From assembly GCA_947471745.1 (NCBI GenBank), contig CANJKZ010000431.1:620001-684000 (forward strand): 64,000 bases of DNA. The letters are read 5' to 3'. Below are positions 34,914 through 45,000 of this stretch, piece after piece (within the stretch, counting starts at the first letter, position 1; each line of letters opens with the position of its first letter). A program made the translations under genes and the position numbers. Source of the DNA: Closterium sp. Naga37s-1 (lineage: Eukaryota; Streptophyta; Zygnematophyceae; Desmidiales; Closteriaceae). Under the pieces are notes generated by a model. That model did no database searches, had not been told where the DNA came from, and was given only the letters and a program-made list of their open reading frames with translations.

Positions 34914-36790
34914 TTTTTAAGACGTGTGTGTTAACAACCACACAGTGCACAACCCTCCATGTTGTTTCTTGGGTCCTCCTGGACCTTGATGGGTCTCTTG
35001 ATGCGTGATGCGGCTCGCGCGTCCTTTGATTTCGTATTAAGGTGTATGAACATTGGCTCGATTTTTCTCACCCTTTTTTTTTCTTCTTCTTCTTCTTCTT
35101 CTTTGCTTTGCACTGGTTGTTTGCTGGTTGCCCACATCATAGTGCAGCCCATCCTTGAGCCCAAGGTACCAAATTGGACTAAAAACAACAAACACTTCCG
35201 TAGGCAACTTATCATCCCATAATAATCATTTCTTGCAAAAGTACACAATGCACCAATAGCTAATGGCCCCTAGGGCTCCTCCTTGCGCCCCCTGACCCTT
35301 AGTTCCTTAGGCTGCTCCTCAGCCTTGCACCCCCTGGTGCAGCCCCGTTATGTCCCTTTGACATAAGGGGCAAGGGCTCCGCCCTTTGGTCCCTCACACC
35401 ACGGGTGTGGGACCTTGGCCTCCACGCCCCCCCATGGGGCAGGCGTTCGCCATGTGGCCTGGCTGGCCGCAGCGAAAACAGGTGCCCTTGAAGGTCCTTT
35501 CCTGGCAAGAGCCTTGCCCGGAGCCTTTGTTGCCGAGTTCGCCGGCATTGAGGCCACCCCCGCGGGTGGGACGGTTGTAGGTCATACGAGCGCGCTTCGA
35601 CGCGGCCACGTTGGCCACGGCCAGCTTGTACGAATGGGAGGTCAGCACACTCTTGGACTGGTAGAGCTTGAAGCGATCGGCCGCCTCGAAGCCCGCCTTG
35701 TCCGCCACCAAGAGCACCTCAAATCGCTTGTTAATGAGCGACTCGATTTGAGAAATGTTGGTGCGAGCGCCTTCCGCGTCGCCTTGCTGGAGCTTGAACT
35801 CAATGTGCCTGAGGTGGGCCTGGATAGCAGAGAAAACCTCTGCCTGGTCACGTACGCCCTTGCGGTTGAACGTGGAGTTTGTGGTTGCGGGGTTGAGGGG
35901 GGGAAGCGTAGAGCAAGAAGCATGAGTGAAAATTGGGTTGTGACGGCGAGGGGAGGCCTCACCATCAGCGTCGTCTGACTCGTCGCTGTCATCTTCGACG
36001 GGAGCGGGGGCCGGGTCCTTCTCGATGCGGGCAGTCTTGGGAGGGCGCGGTGCGACGGCGGGAGCTTCTTCTTTCTTCTTATCATATTTTGCAGAAGTTG
36101 TAGCGTCCTCATTTTTTGAAGTCCCCGCCGTAATAGGCACGTGCTGCTGTAACAGCGCCAGCAGTGCTTGGAGTTGCGCCGGGTTGAACGGGGGGTTGGG
36201 CTCGGTCGTGGCTGGCGTGTGGCTCGAGGGTGCTGGCGCGTGCTGCTTGACACGCGCGCCTGAGGGGCTCGAGGTGGTGGTCAAGACAGCCGCGTCAGCG
36301 GTTGTCTTTTTCGCCACTTCGTGCGGCTGCCTGGAAGTCGCGCGAGGGGCGGAAGGCTCCTCGGAAGGCGCCGGGGAGCCTCCGCCCAGCAGGACCTCGA
36401 CGCCAGTGGCGAGGTCCTCGCGTGACTCCTCGGCAGCCCGTTTCGGGCGACGGGTGGTTGTCCCGGGCAGAATGTTGGCGTTCGCGGCGACGGGAGTGTC
36501 TGTCGCCTTGTTGCCCTCGCGATTAGCAGTGTTGTTCGCCGGCGCCATGGCTCCGATGTTGTACTTAAAAATATCCGCAAGTAGAGTCGTCGGGGCGGTG
36601 AAGCGAGGGAGGGACTGCGTCTTCGCCAGACTGGACGAGATTGAAAAACTCAAACTTCGAAATTGAAAAGAAGAACGTGGGTGAGGCCGAATGGCCTCAA
36701 CCCCCTCTTTTGTAGCCAAAAGAGGGCGAGTAGCGATGCGACGCTGCCTTTGCTGCGTTGGCAATCGCTACACTTTCACAATACACAATT

Positions 36791-37484
36791 TTGAAAAGTG
36801 TTACACACTTTTAAAAATTTACATTTGCTGAGATGTTTCCTGGTACCGTATTTTGCAGGCGGGATCACCTTACTGCAAGTTTGCAAAGCGAATGACTTAC
36901 CCCTTACATCCAATCCAGACTGAAGCGTTGGTGCTAACATCCATGGAAGTGCTATGTTGCTCTCATTCGCAGATCAAGCTGATATGCATGGTATATCCTG
37001 AAGCTCTACGGTATGTCAGACAGTAAAGATCACTCCACTGCACTTTGGAGGCTGTTGCCTAAACATTATCTGCATGCAGGTTGGCAAGGAGCAATGTGCA
37101 AGTGAACTGAGACTCATATACACTGTACTGACAGCATCAGACTAATTGCTTGCCAGATTTTGGAGAGCCCGAACGCGCTATGGTGTGTAATTGCGCCCAG
37201 GTGCGCATGTTTCCGTTGATGGTTGAAGTGTGCACATTTTCTCCAAAGCACCATCTCAAGATGCAACACACAGCTGCTGGTGGCATACCATCAATCCTTC
37301 CCTGTTTCTTTGTCGAGGAGCTAAATCACTTCCCGTGCTGTGCAGGCAAACTGCCTGCAAGATCACACGCTGACAGCATACCGTACATGAAATCTAGAAA
37401 ATTCCTCCTAAAGTGTCAGCTGCTTTATGACCCATGTGCAACTCAAGAGCACATCACATTCTTTCCACACTCAAGCTCAACAGC
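36791..37484. other. Non-coding stretch
   Basis: Lies between the right edge of the DIRS-like element and the stop of the Gln-rich gene. It includes an AT-rich patch near 36780-36840 and probably the 3' untranslated region of the Gln-rich gene. I see no gene in it. Confidence 0.4.
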
Positions 37485-38528
37485 TTACATGAGTGACGGC
37501 GACAATAAGTCGAAGCTATCCAACGGGTCAATGAGAAGCTCCAAGCGGGCACTCATGAACTCAGCAGGGCGGAGGCGTGGGGGGGTGCGGAACAGACTAA
37601 ACACTGGATTGGGTGTTGATGATGTCTGTGCGCTATCAACTGTTGATGGATTGAACATGTTCCCTGCAGGCGTCGAGAAGTTGAATGTCTCCTCGTCTCG
37701 TTTTAACCCATTTAGGCCCAGACCACCAGTGGCAGCATTGTCATCAAAACCAGCTGCACGTCCAGCAGTATCATCTAGCCTGTTGCTGCTCACTAGCCCT
37801 TGCGTCCCAGAACCAGAATTGTCATTCTGATCACCACCACTGGCACGAACGCCATGGTTACCACCAACCAACCCATCTGTGAGGTCAACTCTCGCACCAG
37901 CGGCAGCAGCAGCAGCACCAAATAGACTGTGCCTTGGGTCACCATTTGCCCGCGCCATGTCGACTTGCATCTGCATCATCTGCGCTTCCATGTCTTTGCT
38001 CAGCTCCATCCGCATTCTCTCCGTTTCCAGCAGCCGCTCCAGCTTGGCGCGCTCCACTTGCTCGTACACTGCAGCGAGTTGCCTAACTGCCAACGCCATG
38101 CCCTTTAACGAGGATGAGACTCCTGCAGAGGGCCTTTTCTTCATCGATGCAGGAACAGCTCCGAGCACCCGGGTAGGCCTCGGTCCTGTTTGCCCTGCCT
38201 TTTTTGCTTGTTCTCGCACTGGTGGCTGCTGCGATGGCTGCTGCTGCTGCTGCTGCTGCAGCTCCTGTTGATGATTATAATGAGAGTGCAGTCGTTGTTG
38301 TTGCTGCTCGTGGTGCTGCTTATCTTGCTGATGATGATGTTGCTGCTGCTGCTGGTGCTGTTGTAATATCCCACGCGGTTGCTCTTGGTGTGGCAATTGA
38401 TGACGCTCCTGTTGTTGTTGGTGTTGTTGTCGCTGCTTCTGCTGCTGCTGCTGCTGCTGCTGTTGTTGTTGGTGTTGCTGCTGCTGTTGCTGTTGCTGCT
38501 GCATGTCTACAGACGGCATTGGCCTCAT
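37485..38528 (-). CDS. Gln-rich protein with trihelix-factor-like C-terminal helix
   Basis: From the first ATG (38528) it gives 347 residues. The frame is open for about 115 bases further upstream, and a ggcAG acceptor-like site lies at about 38564, so this may be the last exon of a longer gene. The N-terminal 120 residues are poly-Gln/His from a (CAG/CAA)n DNA tract. A basic segment follows, then a helical stretch (LAVRQLAAVYEQVERAKLER and LETERMRMELSKDMEAQMM) like the C-terminal coiled coil of plant ASIL-type trihelix regulators. An Asn/Gly/Asp-rich tail ends the protein. The trihelix DNA-binding domain itself is not seen in the 1 kb upstream, so a regulatory role is only suggested. Confidence 0.55.
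   Translation of the reverse strand: MRPMPSVDMQQQQQQQQQHQQQQQQQQQQQKQRQQHQQQQERHQLPHQEQPRGILQQHQQQQQHHHQQDKQHHEQQQQRLHSHYNHQQELQQQQQQQPSQQPPVREQAKKAGQTGPRPTRVLGAVPASMKKRPSAGVSSSLKGMALAVRQLAAVYEQVERAKLERLLETERMRMELSKDMEAQMMQMQVDMARANGDPRHSLFGAAAAAAGARVDLTDGLVGGNHGVRASGGDQNDNSGSGTQGLVSSNRLDDTAGRAAGFDDNAATGGLGLNGLKRDEETFNFSTPAGNMFNPSTVDSAQTSSTPNPVFSLFRTPPRLRPAEFMSARLELLIDPLDSFDLLSPSLM
38230..38510. repeat. (CTG/TTG)n trinucleotide tract encoding poly-Gln
   Basis: Interrupted CTG/TTG triplets on the plus strand, read as CAG/CAA on the coding minus strand. Confidence 0.9.
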
Positions 38529-39720
38529 CTTCGCAACAACCTCACCAACAATCTCCACCTCTGCTGCCAGCAACCAAAGCGGCCGACCAGAAGGACGGAC
38601 GGGGCGGAGTGAGCAAAGCGCGGGCCGCCCCTTAGCGAGGAGCTAAGAGACGAAAAATGAAGGTACGCAGAAACGGAGGGGGGGAGCGGGCTAGTACCGA
38701 CGGTGACACTGAGAGGAGTTCCCTCTCATTAACACTCCGGATGTCCGTAGCCTTAAATGGAACGAACAAGAAGAAATTTTTAGTGTTGCACTCTGACAGC
38801 CCGAGGGGCTAGGGCGAGATGAGTCGCAATTGAACAACTGCAGCGATTTTTTATGCGCCTAGAAAATTCGGCTAAGGCTTGATGGCCACGATTGAACAGC
38901 CGCGGCGTGGGAGCCGGTGCGCAGCAATTGAACATAAGCTCCTCAAAAGGCTGTGACGGTTGCTGCTTGCTCTCTCTGCGAAACACACTACCCTATCCAA
39001 TACGCCGCCGCATCATTCAAAGTAGGCTACAAAAAACTGCAGGGTCGCGGCTTTGACGATTCGAACTGTGGTATGGATCAGGTAGGACGACCAGACAAGA
39101 TAGGATAGAAAATGGAGTGCTGGGAGGATCGTGATGGTTGATTGAGAGGGCTTCGGGGAATTCGAATTCCTTCACGATCCTCCCCAAAAATGGAAACATT
39201 TGAGCAGTGAGCTGAAACAAGGCCTTGTCGTGATGTTGCGTGGTGGTGCCTCAATGGGAGACATGGTCAAGTCCACCATAAGCAATTTGGTATTACATTA
39301 GGCATAATGTGGTTTAACAAAAGGTATACACGCATATATGTAATTAGTTAAGCAAATCAAATAGCAGAAAACACAGAAAACGACTCATGGTTCCCCCGCA
39401 CCCTCCCAGTTACGTTTATTGACACCCCTTTCACAAGCAGCTTCGCTGCACGTGGTCTCTGCACTGCAACATTCTTCCCTCACAACCTGTCAGCTGCCTC
39501 CACCATTCAAGCCATGCTTGCGTGGGTTCTTGTGGCTGCTCCAAACGGCCCATTCCTCTTTTCCCCCACCCGTCAACTCATTTTGCTTCTCTGAAAGCCT
39601 CCTGCAGAAATCCAGTTGTTGCAGCATTTTCGAGCCGCTCGTGCAGAAGTCCGACTGCTGCAGTGCCGTTGCCGCTGTTTCCATTTTTTTCCGCTATCGA
39701 ATTCCTGTGCTTGAACACCA
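38529..39720. other. Non-coding stretch upstream of the Gln-rich gene
   Basis: No recognisable gene. It holds the probable promoter or upstream intron of the Gln-rich gene, and short low-identity traces near 38855 and 38938 that resemble half-sites of the palindrome family (CGCCTAGAAAA, CTCCTCAAAA). Confidence 0.35.
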
Positions 39721-40020
39721 CCGCTTCATCACCATATTGCCGGGAACTCAAGCCTGTACACGGCTTCAAAGGTCAGGTCGGGTCGGTTTCTGCTTCTGCT
39801 TTCCTCCACTGTTGAGTTCCTGCACTTCCACACCACCGCTTCATCACCAGATTGCTGGGAACTCAAGCCTGTACTCGGCTTCAAAGATCAGGTCAGGTTG
39901 GTTTCTGCTTCTGCTTTCCTCCACTGTTGAGTTCCTGCACTCCCACACCATCATATCATCGCCACATCTCCGGTCACTCAAGCCTGTACACGGCTTTAAA
40001 GATCAGGTCAGGTTAGTCGT
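39721..40020. repeat. 115-bp tandem repeat, about 2.6 copies
   Basis: Copies begin at 39721, 39836 and about 39951. The core GGAACTCAAGCCTGTAC followed by CGGCTT(C/T)AAAG is shared and the third copy is more diverged. No coding role is clear. Confidence 0.85.
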
Positions 40021-40511
40021 GTGAACCCTCTTTCCGGCTCTGCCCTCTGCATTGACGCAGAGACGCCTCAGCCTCGGATGAAGTCCACTTCACTGTTTCC
40101 CCGTCCACCTCCACTTCAACCACTGCATTTTTCCATCCACTTCCACCACTGTGCGATGAGCTCTTTGTTTGAGCTTTGCGACAAGGATTCTTGAGGCGCC
40201 AAACATAACACTCCAGCCATCACACTCTTGATGAAGTCCTGATCATCACCAACTGCTTCTGCACCCCCATATTGTGGCTCTGTGATGCCTCAAAACTCCT
40301 GCGCACCCAGAATAAACGTCCTTGTCCCTCTTCACTCCATCCCTGCCTTTCCTGCTGCTGCCTGGTAGATGTGCTGTTACCTGGTAACCGAGCTCTTACT
40401 TGGTATCACGCAACTACCAGTAGGGCCAACAGCAAACCACGTTCAAATATGGGATCACCTGGAGTGAGCCACCGTTGACAGGTTGCTGGTAACCATATTG
40501 CTCTCTGTACG

Positions 40512-40960
40512 GTCATTGTGAACCCATGAGCTCTATAGGCGACTCTCCTCGAACTGCCGATGTCAGATACATGCTGATATGATACAGCTCTCCCGGATCT
40601 CCCACAACTCCTCTGGCGTCTGTGCAGATATGATATGATACAGCTCACTGTTTGAAGTGCCTGAGAGCTGTCCTTTGAGAACAGCGCCAAAGGAATCTAC
40701 CTGTAGGGCCACTGTGAGCCGATAAGCTCTATGGGCTCCTACCCTCGGAACGCCAGTGTTGAATACAATGCTGATATGATGCAGCTCTCCCTTTGAAGCT
40801 CCCGAAAGCCATCCCTTGAGGCGCCAACGTATCTACCTGTAGGGCCATTGTGAGCCAATAAGCTCTATGGGCTCCTCCCCTCGGAACGCAGATGTGGAAT
40901 ACCACGCTGAGATGATGCAGCTCTCCCTGATCTCCCGTGCCTCCTCTGGCGTCTGTGCAG
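40512..40960. repeat. Tandem duplication, three diverged copies (137-194 bp spacing)
   Basis: Copies start near 40512, 40706 and 40843 with the shared GTGAGCC.ATAAGCTCTAT motif. On the minus strand two copies carry tgcacAG/ACGCCAGAGGAG, so they look like duplicated exon starts of the minus-strand gene. Degenerate palindrome half-sites (TTGAGGCGCCAA at about 40815, and CTTTGAGAACAGCGCC at about 40672) occupy equivalent places in the copies. Confidence 0.7.
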
Positions 40961-41090
40961 GGACGCGAGGATAGGAGTGACGGAGGTGCAGGGGAAGCAT
41001 AGCAAGGTGAGAGAATGAATGAGAAAGGTTAGTTTCTTTGCTTGAGAGAAGCACCACGCTGGTGTAATGCAGCTTTCCGCGTGTAGTGAG

Positions 41091-41118
41091 TCGATTTTTG
41101 AGTCGACTCAAAAATCGA
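41091..41118. repeat. 28-bp perfect palindrome, TCGA core, between direct repeats
   Basis: Contains TTTTTGAGTCGACTCAAAAA. It is flanked by the 15-bp direct repeat GTAATGCAGCTTTCC at 41064-41078 and 41119-41133. Confidence 0.95.
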
Positions 41119-41319
41119 GTAATGCAGCTTTCCCTGCCCCCCTGTGCCCCCTCCAACGTCTACATACGAAGATGAGTGGTGAGAACAGGTGAAATCAGAG
41201 TGACAAGGGGTGACGACAAGAGGTGGTAAGGGATGAAAAAGTTGATGGGGCACAGGGAAGGAAACACGTTGATGCACTCCCATTGATCTACGGCGACTCC
41301 AAACCCTGCAGTGGAAGCA

Positions 41320-41670
41320 TTGACAAAAGATGCTGCAGGGAATCCGGGGTGGGCATGGTCCATCCCCAAGGCATATTGGCCTTTACTGACTCGGACTGGA
41401 TTTTTGTTGCCTCACATTGCCGACAGCTGCCCTTGCATTGGCTCACTTCACACCGTTGCTGCAGGGAGGCTGGGCTGGGCATGGTCCATCTCCACAGGCA
41501 TATTGACTAGCTCTTTTACCATTATTGACTGCATTGAATTTTGTTGACTCGCATTGACTCACCTCACACCGCTGCTGCAGGGAGGCTGGGCTGGGCATGG
41601 TCCATCCCCACAGGCGCTCCCCAATCTTGAGAGCCCGCTGCAGTTGCTCCGGGGTCATACCCACTGGTGA
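41320..41670 (-). repeat. Tandem copies of an exon end with its 5' splice site (about 117 bp unit)
   Basis: On the minus strand, units contain GGATGGACCATGCCCA, then GCCTCCCTGCAGCA, then GTGTGA(G/A) followed by gtgag-type donor sequence, repeated at about 41.6, 41.5 and 41.37 kb with progressive decay. A further 5' copy of the exon start (GTATGACCCC-AGCAACTGCAGCG) lies at about 41.82-41.76 kb. Confidence 0.75.
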
Positions 41671-42035
41671 AGGTGTGGGTGGGTGTGGGTGGGAGGAACA
41701 TGGGCCAGATAGATTTGAAGGTATATATTCGAGATACTTAGTGCAACGATCAATATCGCCTTCCCATCCCCACAGGCGCTCTCGCTCTTGAGTGCCCGCT
41801 GCAGTTGCTTGGGGGTCATACCTACCCCCAGGTGTGGGCGTGGATGGGAGGAACAAGGGGCAAAAAAGTTACGTGTTTCGGATACTGTTCCCATCCTTCC
41901 ACCCATCCTTGCAGGATACTGGATACTGGATACTGGATACTGGATACTGGATACTGCAGCGACAGATACCACCTTCCCATCCTTCCACCCTCATTCCCCA
42001 CTATTCCCATACACCAGCAGCACAAGCAGTCTCAC

Positions 42036-45000
42036 CTGTGCCATGTGCCAGGGTGAGCACTTGAGCCACGAATCTCGGCGCGTCTCTTCTCCTGGGCCAC
42101 CGCCAGTAAATAGTGCACGCCACGCGCGCAGCAATGGCCAGTAGCACGTCGACACGTGTCCCATCAGACAGCCGCGCCGCGCCAGAACAACCAGCAGTAG
42201 CAGATCTCTCCCATCGAGCAGCGGAATTCTCAAATCTTGCAGCGGAGTCCCATTGTGCGGCACAGTCAATGACCTTCAGGAGGGATGCAGCAGCTTCAGG
42301 GCCCGCTGGGAGGGTGACGAGAAGGGACTCGAGCGACCAGTCAAAGAGCTCGAGAGCGTCCACGTCTGTGCCCGTTCCCTCCTCGTTCACAGCCTGGGAA
42401 AATGGAAACGGGGAGCAGAGAGAATCGGGGAGGGCGGAAGGGGTGGGGGAGATGAGGGGCCGCTTTGAGCGTCGCCCGCACACACACGACAGGCAGCTCA
42501 GGGTGAGAGGGGTTGCAGTGCTCCGGCACTCACCACCACAACAGGTAACACAGCACATTCTACAGACAGCACTCACCAGGTGGGTGTTGAGAACCCCCGC
42601 ACCCACACGGCGGGCAGCACGGGGCGCGTCAGGTTCCTGCGCTCCAGCATGCGTCCAATGGCCTTCCACGCCAGCGACCCCATGCCCGCCGGCGCCTTGT
42701 CCAGATGCACCAGCAGCGCCGCCATCGCCGCATCCCTCTCCTCCCTCTCCCTCCTCCCCTCCCTCTCCTCTCTCTCCTACCTCTCCTTCCGCACTCTCCA
42801 CAGCACATACAGACAGTACTCACCAGGTGGGTGTTGAGAACCGCCCGCACCCACACAGCAGGCAGCACAGGGTGGGTAGGATTTCTCCGCTCCAGCATGC
42901 GTCCGATCGCCTTCCATGCCAGCCACCCCATGCCCCCCGGCGCCTTGTCCAGATGCACCAGCAGCGCCGCCATCGCAGCATTCAATTACTCACTCACTCA
43001 CCCATTCACTCACTCCCTCCCTCACTTACTCACTCACTCACCAGATACTACCTGGAGCAGCAGATATGGTTCTCACCAGGTGAGTATTGAGAACCGCCCG
43101 CACCCACACAGCAGGCAGCACGGGGTGGGTGGGGTTCCTCCGCTCCAGCATGCGACCAATGGCCTTCCATGCCAGCCACCCCATGCCCCCCGGCACCTTG
43201 TCTCTCCAAATGCACTGTGGCACCCACACACACCACTCACTCACTCACTCACTCACCAGGTGAGTATTGAGAACCGCCCGAACCCAGACAGCAGGCAACA
43301 CAGGGTGCGTGGGGTTCCGCCGCTCCAGCATGCGACCAATGGCCTTCCATGCCAGCGACCCCGTGCCCCCCGGCGCCTTGTCCAGATGCACCAGCAGTGC
43401 CGCCATCGCCGCATCCCGCTCCTCCCTCTCCCTCCTCTCCTGCGTCTCCTGCTGTGCGTCTGTGCTGCTGCTTTCCTCCCCTCCCCTCCCTCCCAATAAG
43501 GCCTCCATTGAATTTCCTGGCAAAGCAACAGCCAGATCGGTAGCAGCAGCACCACCACCATCAGCAGCTTCAACCGTAGCAGCCGAACCAGTCAAACCAT
43601 CCCCTTCTGACAACCCAGCAGCATCAGGCGACCCAGGCGAAGCCGCCGCAGCAGCCGCCACCTTCGCCTCTTCCCTCTCCCGCGCCACCTCCGCCACGAG
43701 GCACCTCAGAATGATACACGCGCACACGTCTGTGTGCCGCTCGTGCTGCTGCCGCACGCCCTCTGAGTCCAGCGACAGGTGCCGGCTCAGACGCAGGTAC
43801 GCCTCTGCTAGATCGCGCACCCACGGAATGATGGGCGCTGCTTCGGTGTCCGGGATCACCGGGATGAAGTTGGGGAGACGGGCGGATGGTTTGGGGGGCT
43901 GTTTTTTAGGCGCCTCAAGAACAGACGCCTCTGCTAGATCGCGCACCCACGGAATGATGGGCGCTGCTTCGGTGTCGGGGATCACGGGGATGAAGCTGGG
44001 GAGACAGGCGGATGGCTTGGGGGGCATAGAGGTGGCTGGAGGTGTTGTTGGGGGATCCGGGTTGGTGGTGATGGGCGTGTGGCTGGTGGTGATGGGCGTG
44101 TGGCTGGTGGTGATGGGCGTGTGGCTGGTGGTGATGGAATGGCATGAGTGTGAGCTCTGCTCTGCATCAACCACAGCAACTGCTGCTGCTGCTGGTGAAC
44201 CGGCAGTGAGGCCATTAGGAAGAGACGCAGAGGCAGGTAGGGCGGCAGGGCAGGAAAGAGGCGGGGGCGAAAACACCTCCGTCCTGACCCTCTCCCCGTT
44301 CCCCACCCTCCCTCCACTCAAACTCCTAGGCGGAGGCCTGGAAGCAGGCTCGGGCCAAGCCTCCGGAATAGCCTCGGGAAGCACCTGTAGCAACTCTTCC
44401 ATTAGAGCATCACAGAACCTCCTCACATACGCCGATCGCGACGCCTCAGTCGGCGCATGGGTTAATGCCGTTTCCGCCACCCCCACCACTCTCTGAATCC
44501 TCCTCCTCACCGGCTCAACCCCTCTCGGCCGGACCGTCCTCCTTATAACCTCCTTACAGTCCGCTTCAGTAGCATACACGCTGCCGAGCACCCTCACGCG
44601 TGCCCGATACCCCGCCTCTTCACACCCCATCTCCTCTAGAAACTCAGCCACTTCCGCCACGTCATCAGGCCAGAGACTAGGCAGTGACTGCATGGCGAGA
44701 GCGACAGCTAGGGCGAGAATACCCGGGCCCAGATGCAGCCCCCCCTGGACGGTACCGTGGGTCAGATACAGCCTGTCCAGATGAGCGCATTCTATGGGGT
44801 TCATCCCGTTGGTTGCCACTGTGGATTCCACAAGCAGTACCTCTGCTAGCTCTCCCAGCCGGTACGGAGCTCCTGCCTCAGATACCACCTGCTCAGATAC
44901 AACCTGCTCAGGTACCACCTGATTGGATACCACCAGCTCAGAAGCGCCCTTTGCTGTCGGCGGCGCAGGCGTGACAGGAGTGACAGGGAGGTTGAAGCAG

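Larger units (their letters stand above)
31230..36790 (-). mobile_element. DIRS-like (tyrosine-recombinase) retroelement, broken
   Basis: Minus-strand order: Gag-like protein (about 36.6-35.4 kb) ending in a CCHC knuckle (CFRCGQPGHMANAC), RT (about 34.0-33.2 kb; LILDLRKVNEHL, VDLKSGYHHVDIH, LPFGLATAPF, YVDDIL), RNase H-like part (about 33.0-32.2 kb; VDASAHSWGATL) and a tyrosine recombinase (32.1-31.2 kb; LLMYTGFLRFSDL, HSFRKGAATTAA, LGHW). The absence of an integrase and the presence of a YR gene place it in DIRS/PAT/Ngaro rather than LTR groups. The recombinase gene runs straight into Copia A near 31,230. Several breaks. Terminal repeats were not resolved; the right edge is approximate. Confidence 0.8.

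Noticed and set aside
37150-37830. 226-codon plus-strand open frame
   Set aside because: It overlaps the 3' part of the Gln-rich gene in antisense and shows no known motif; codon content looks like a shadow plus untranslated sequence.
39419-40024. 201-codon plus-strand open frame
   Set aside because: Its second half is the 115-bp repeat read through and its start lacks support; no family recognised.
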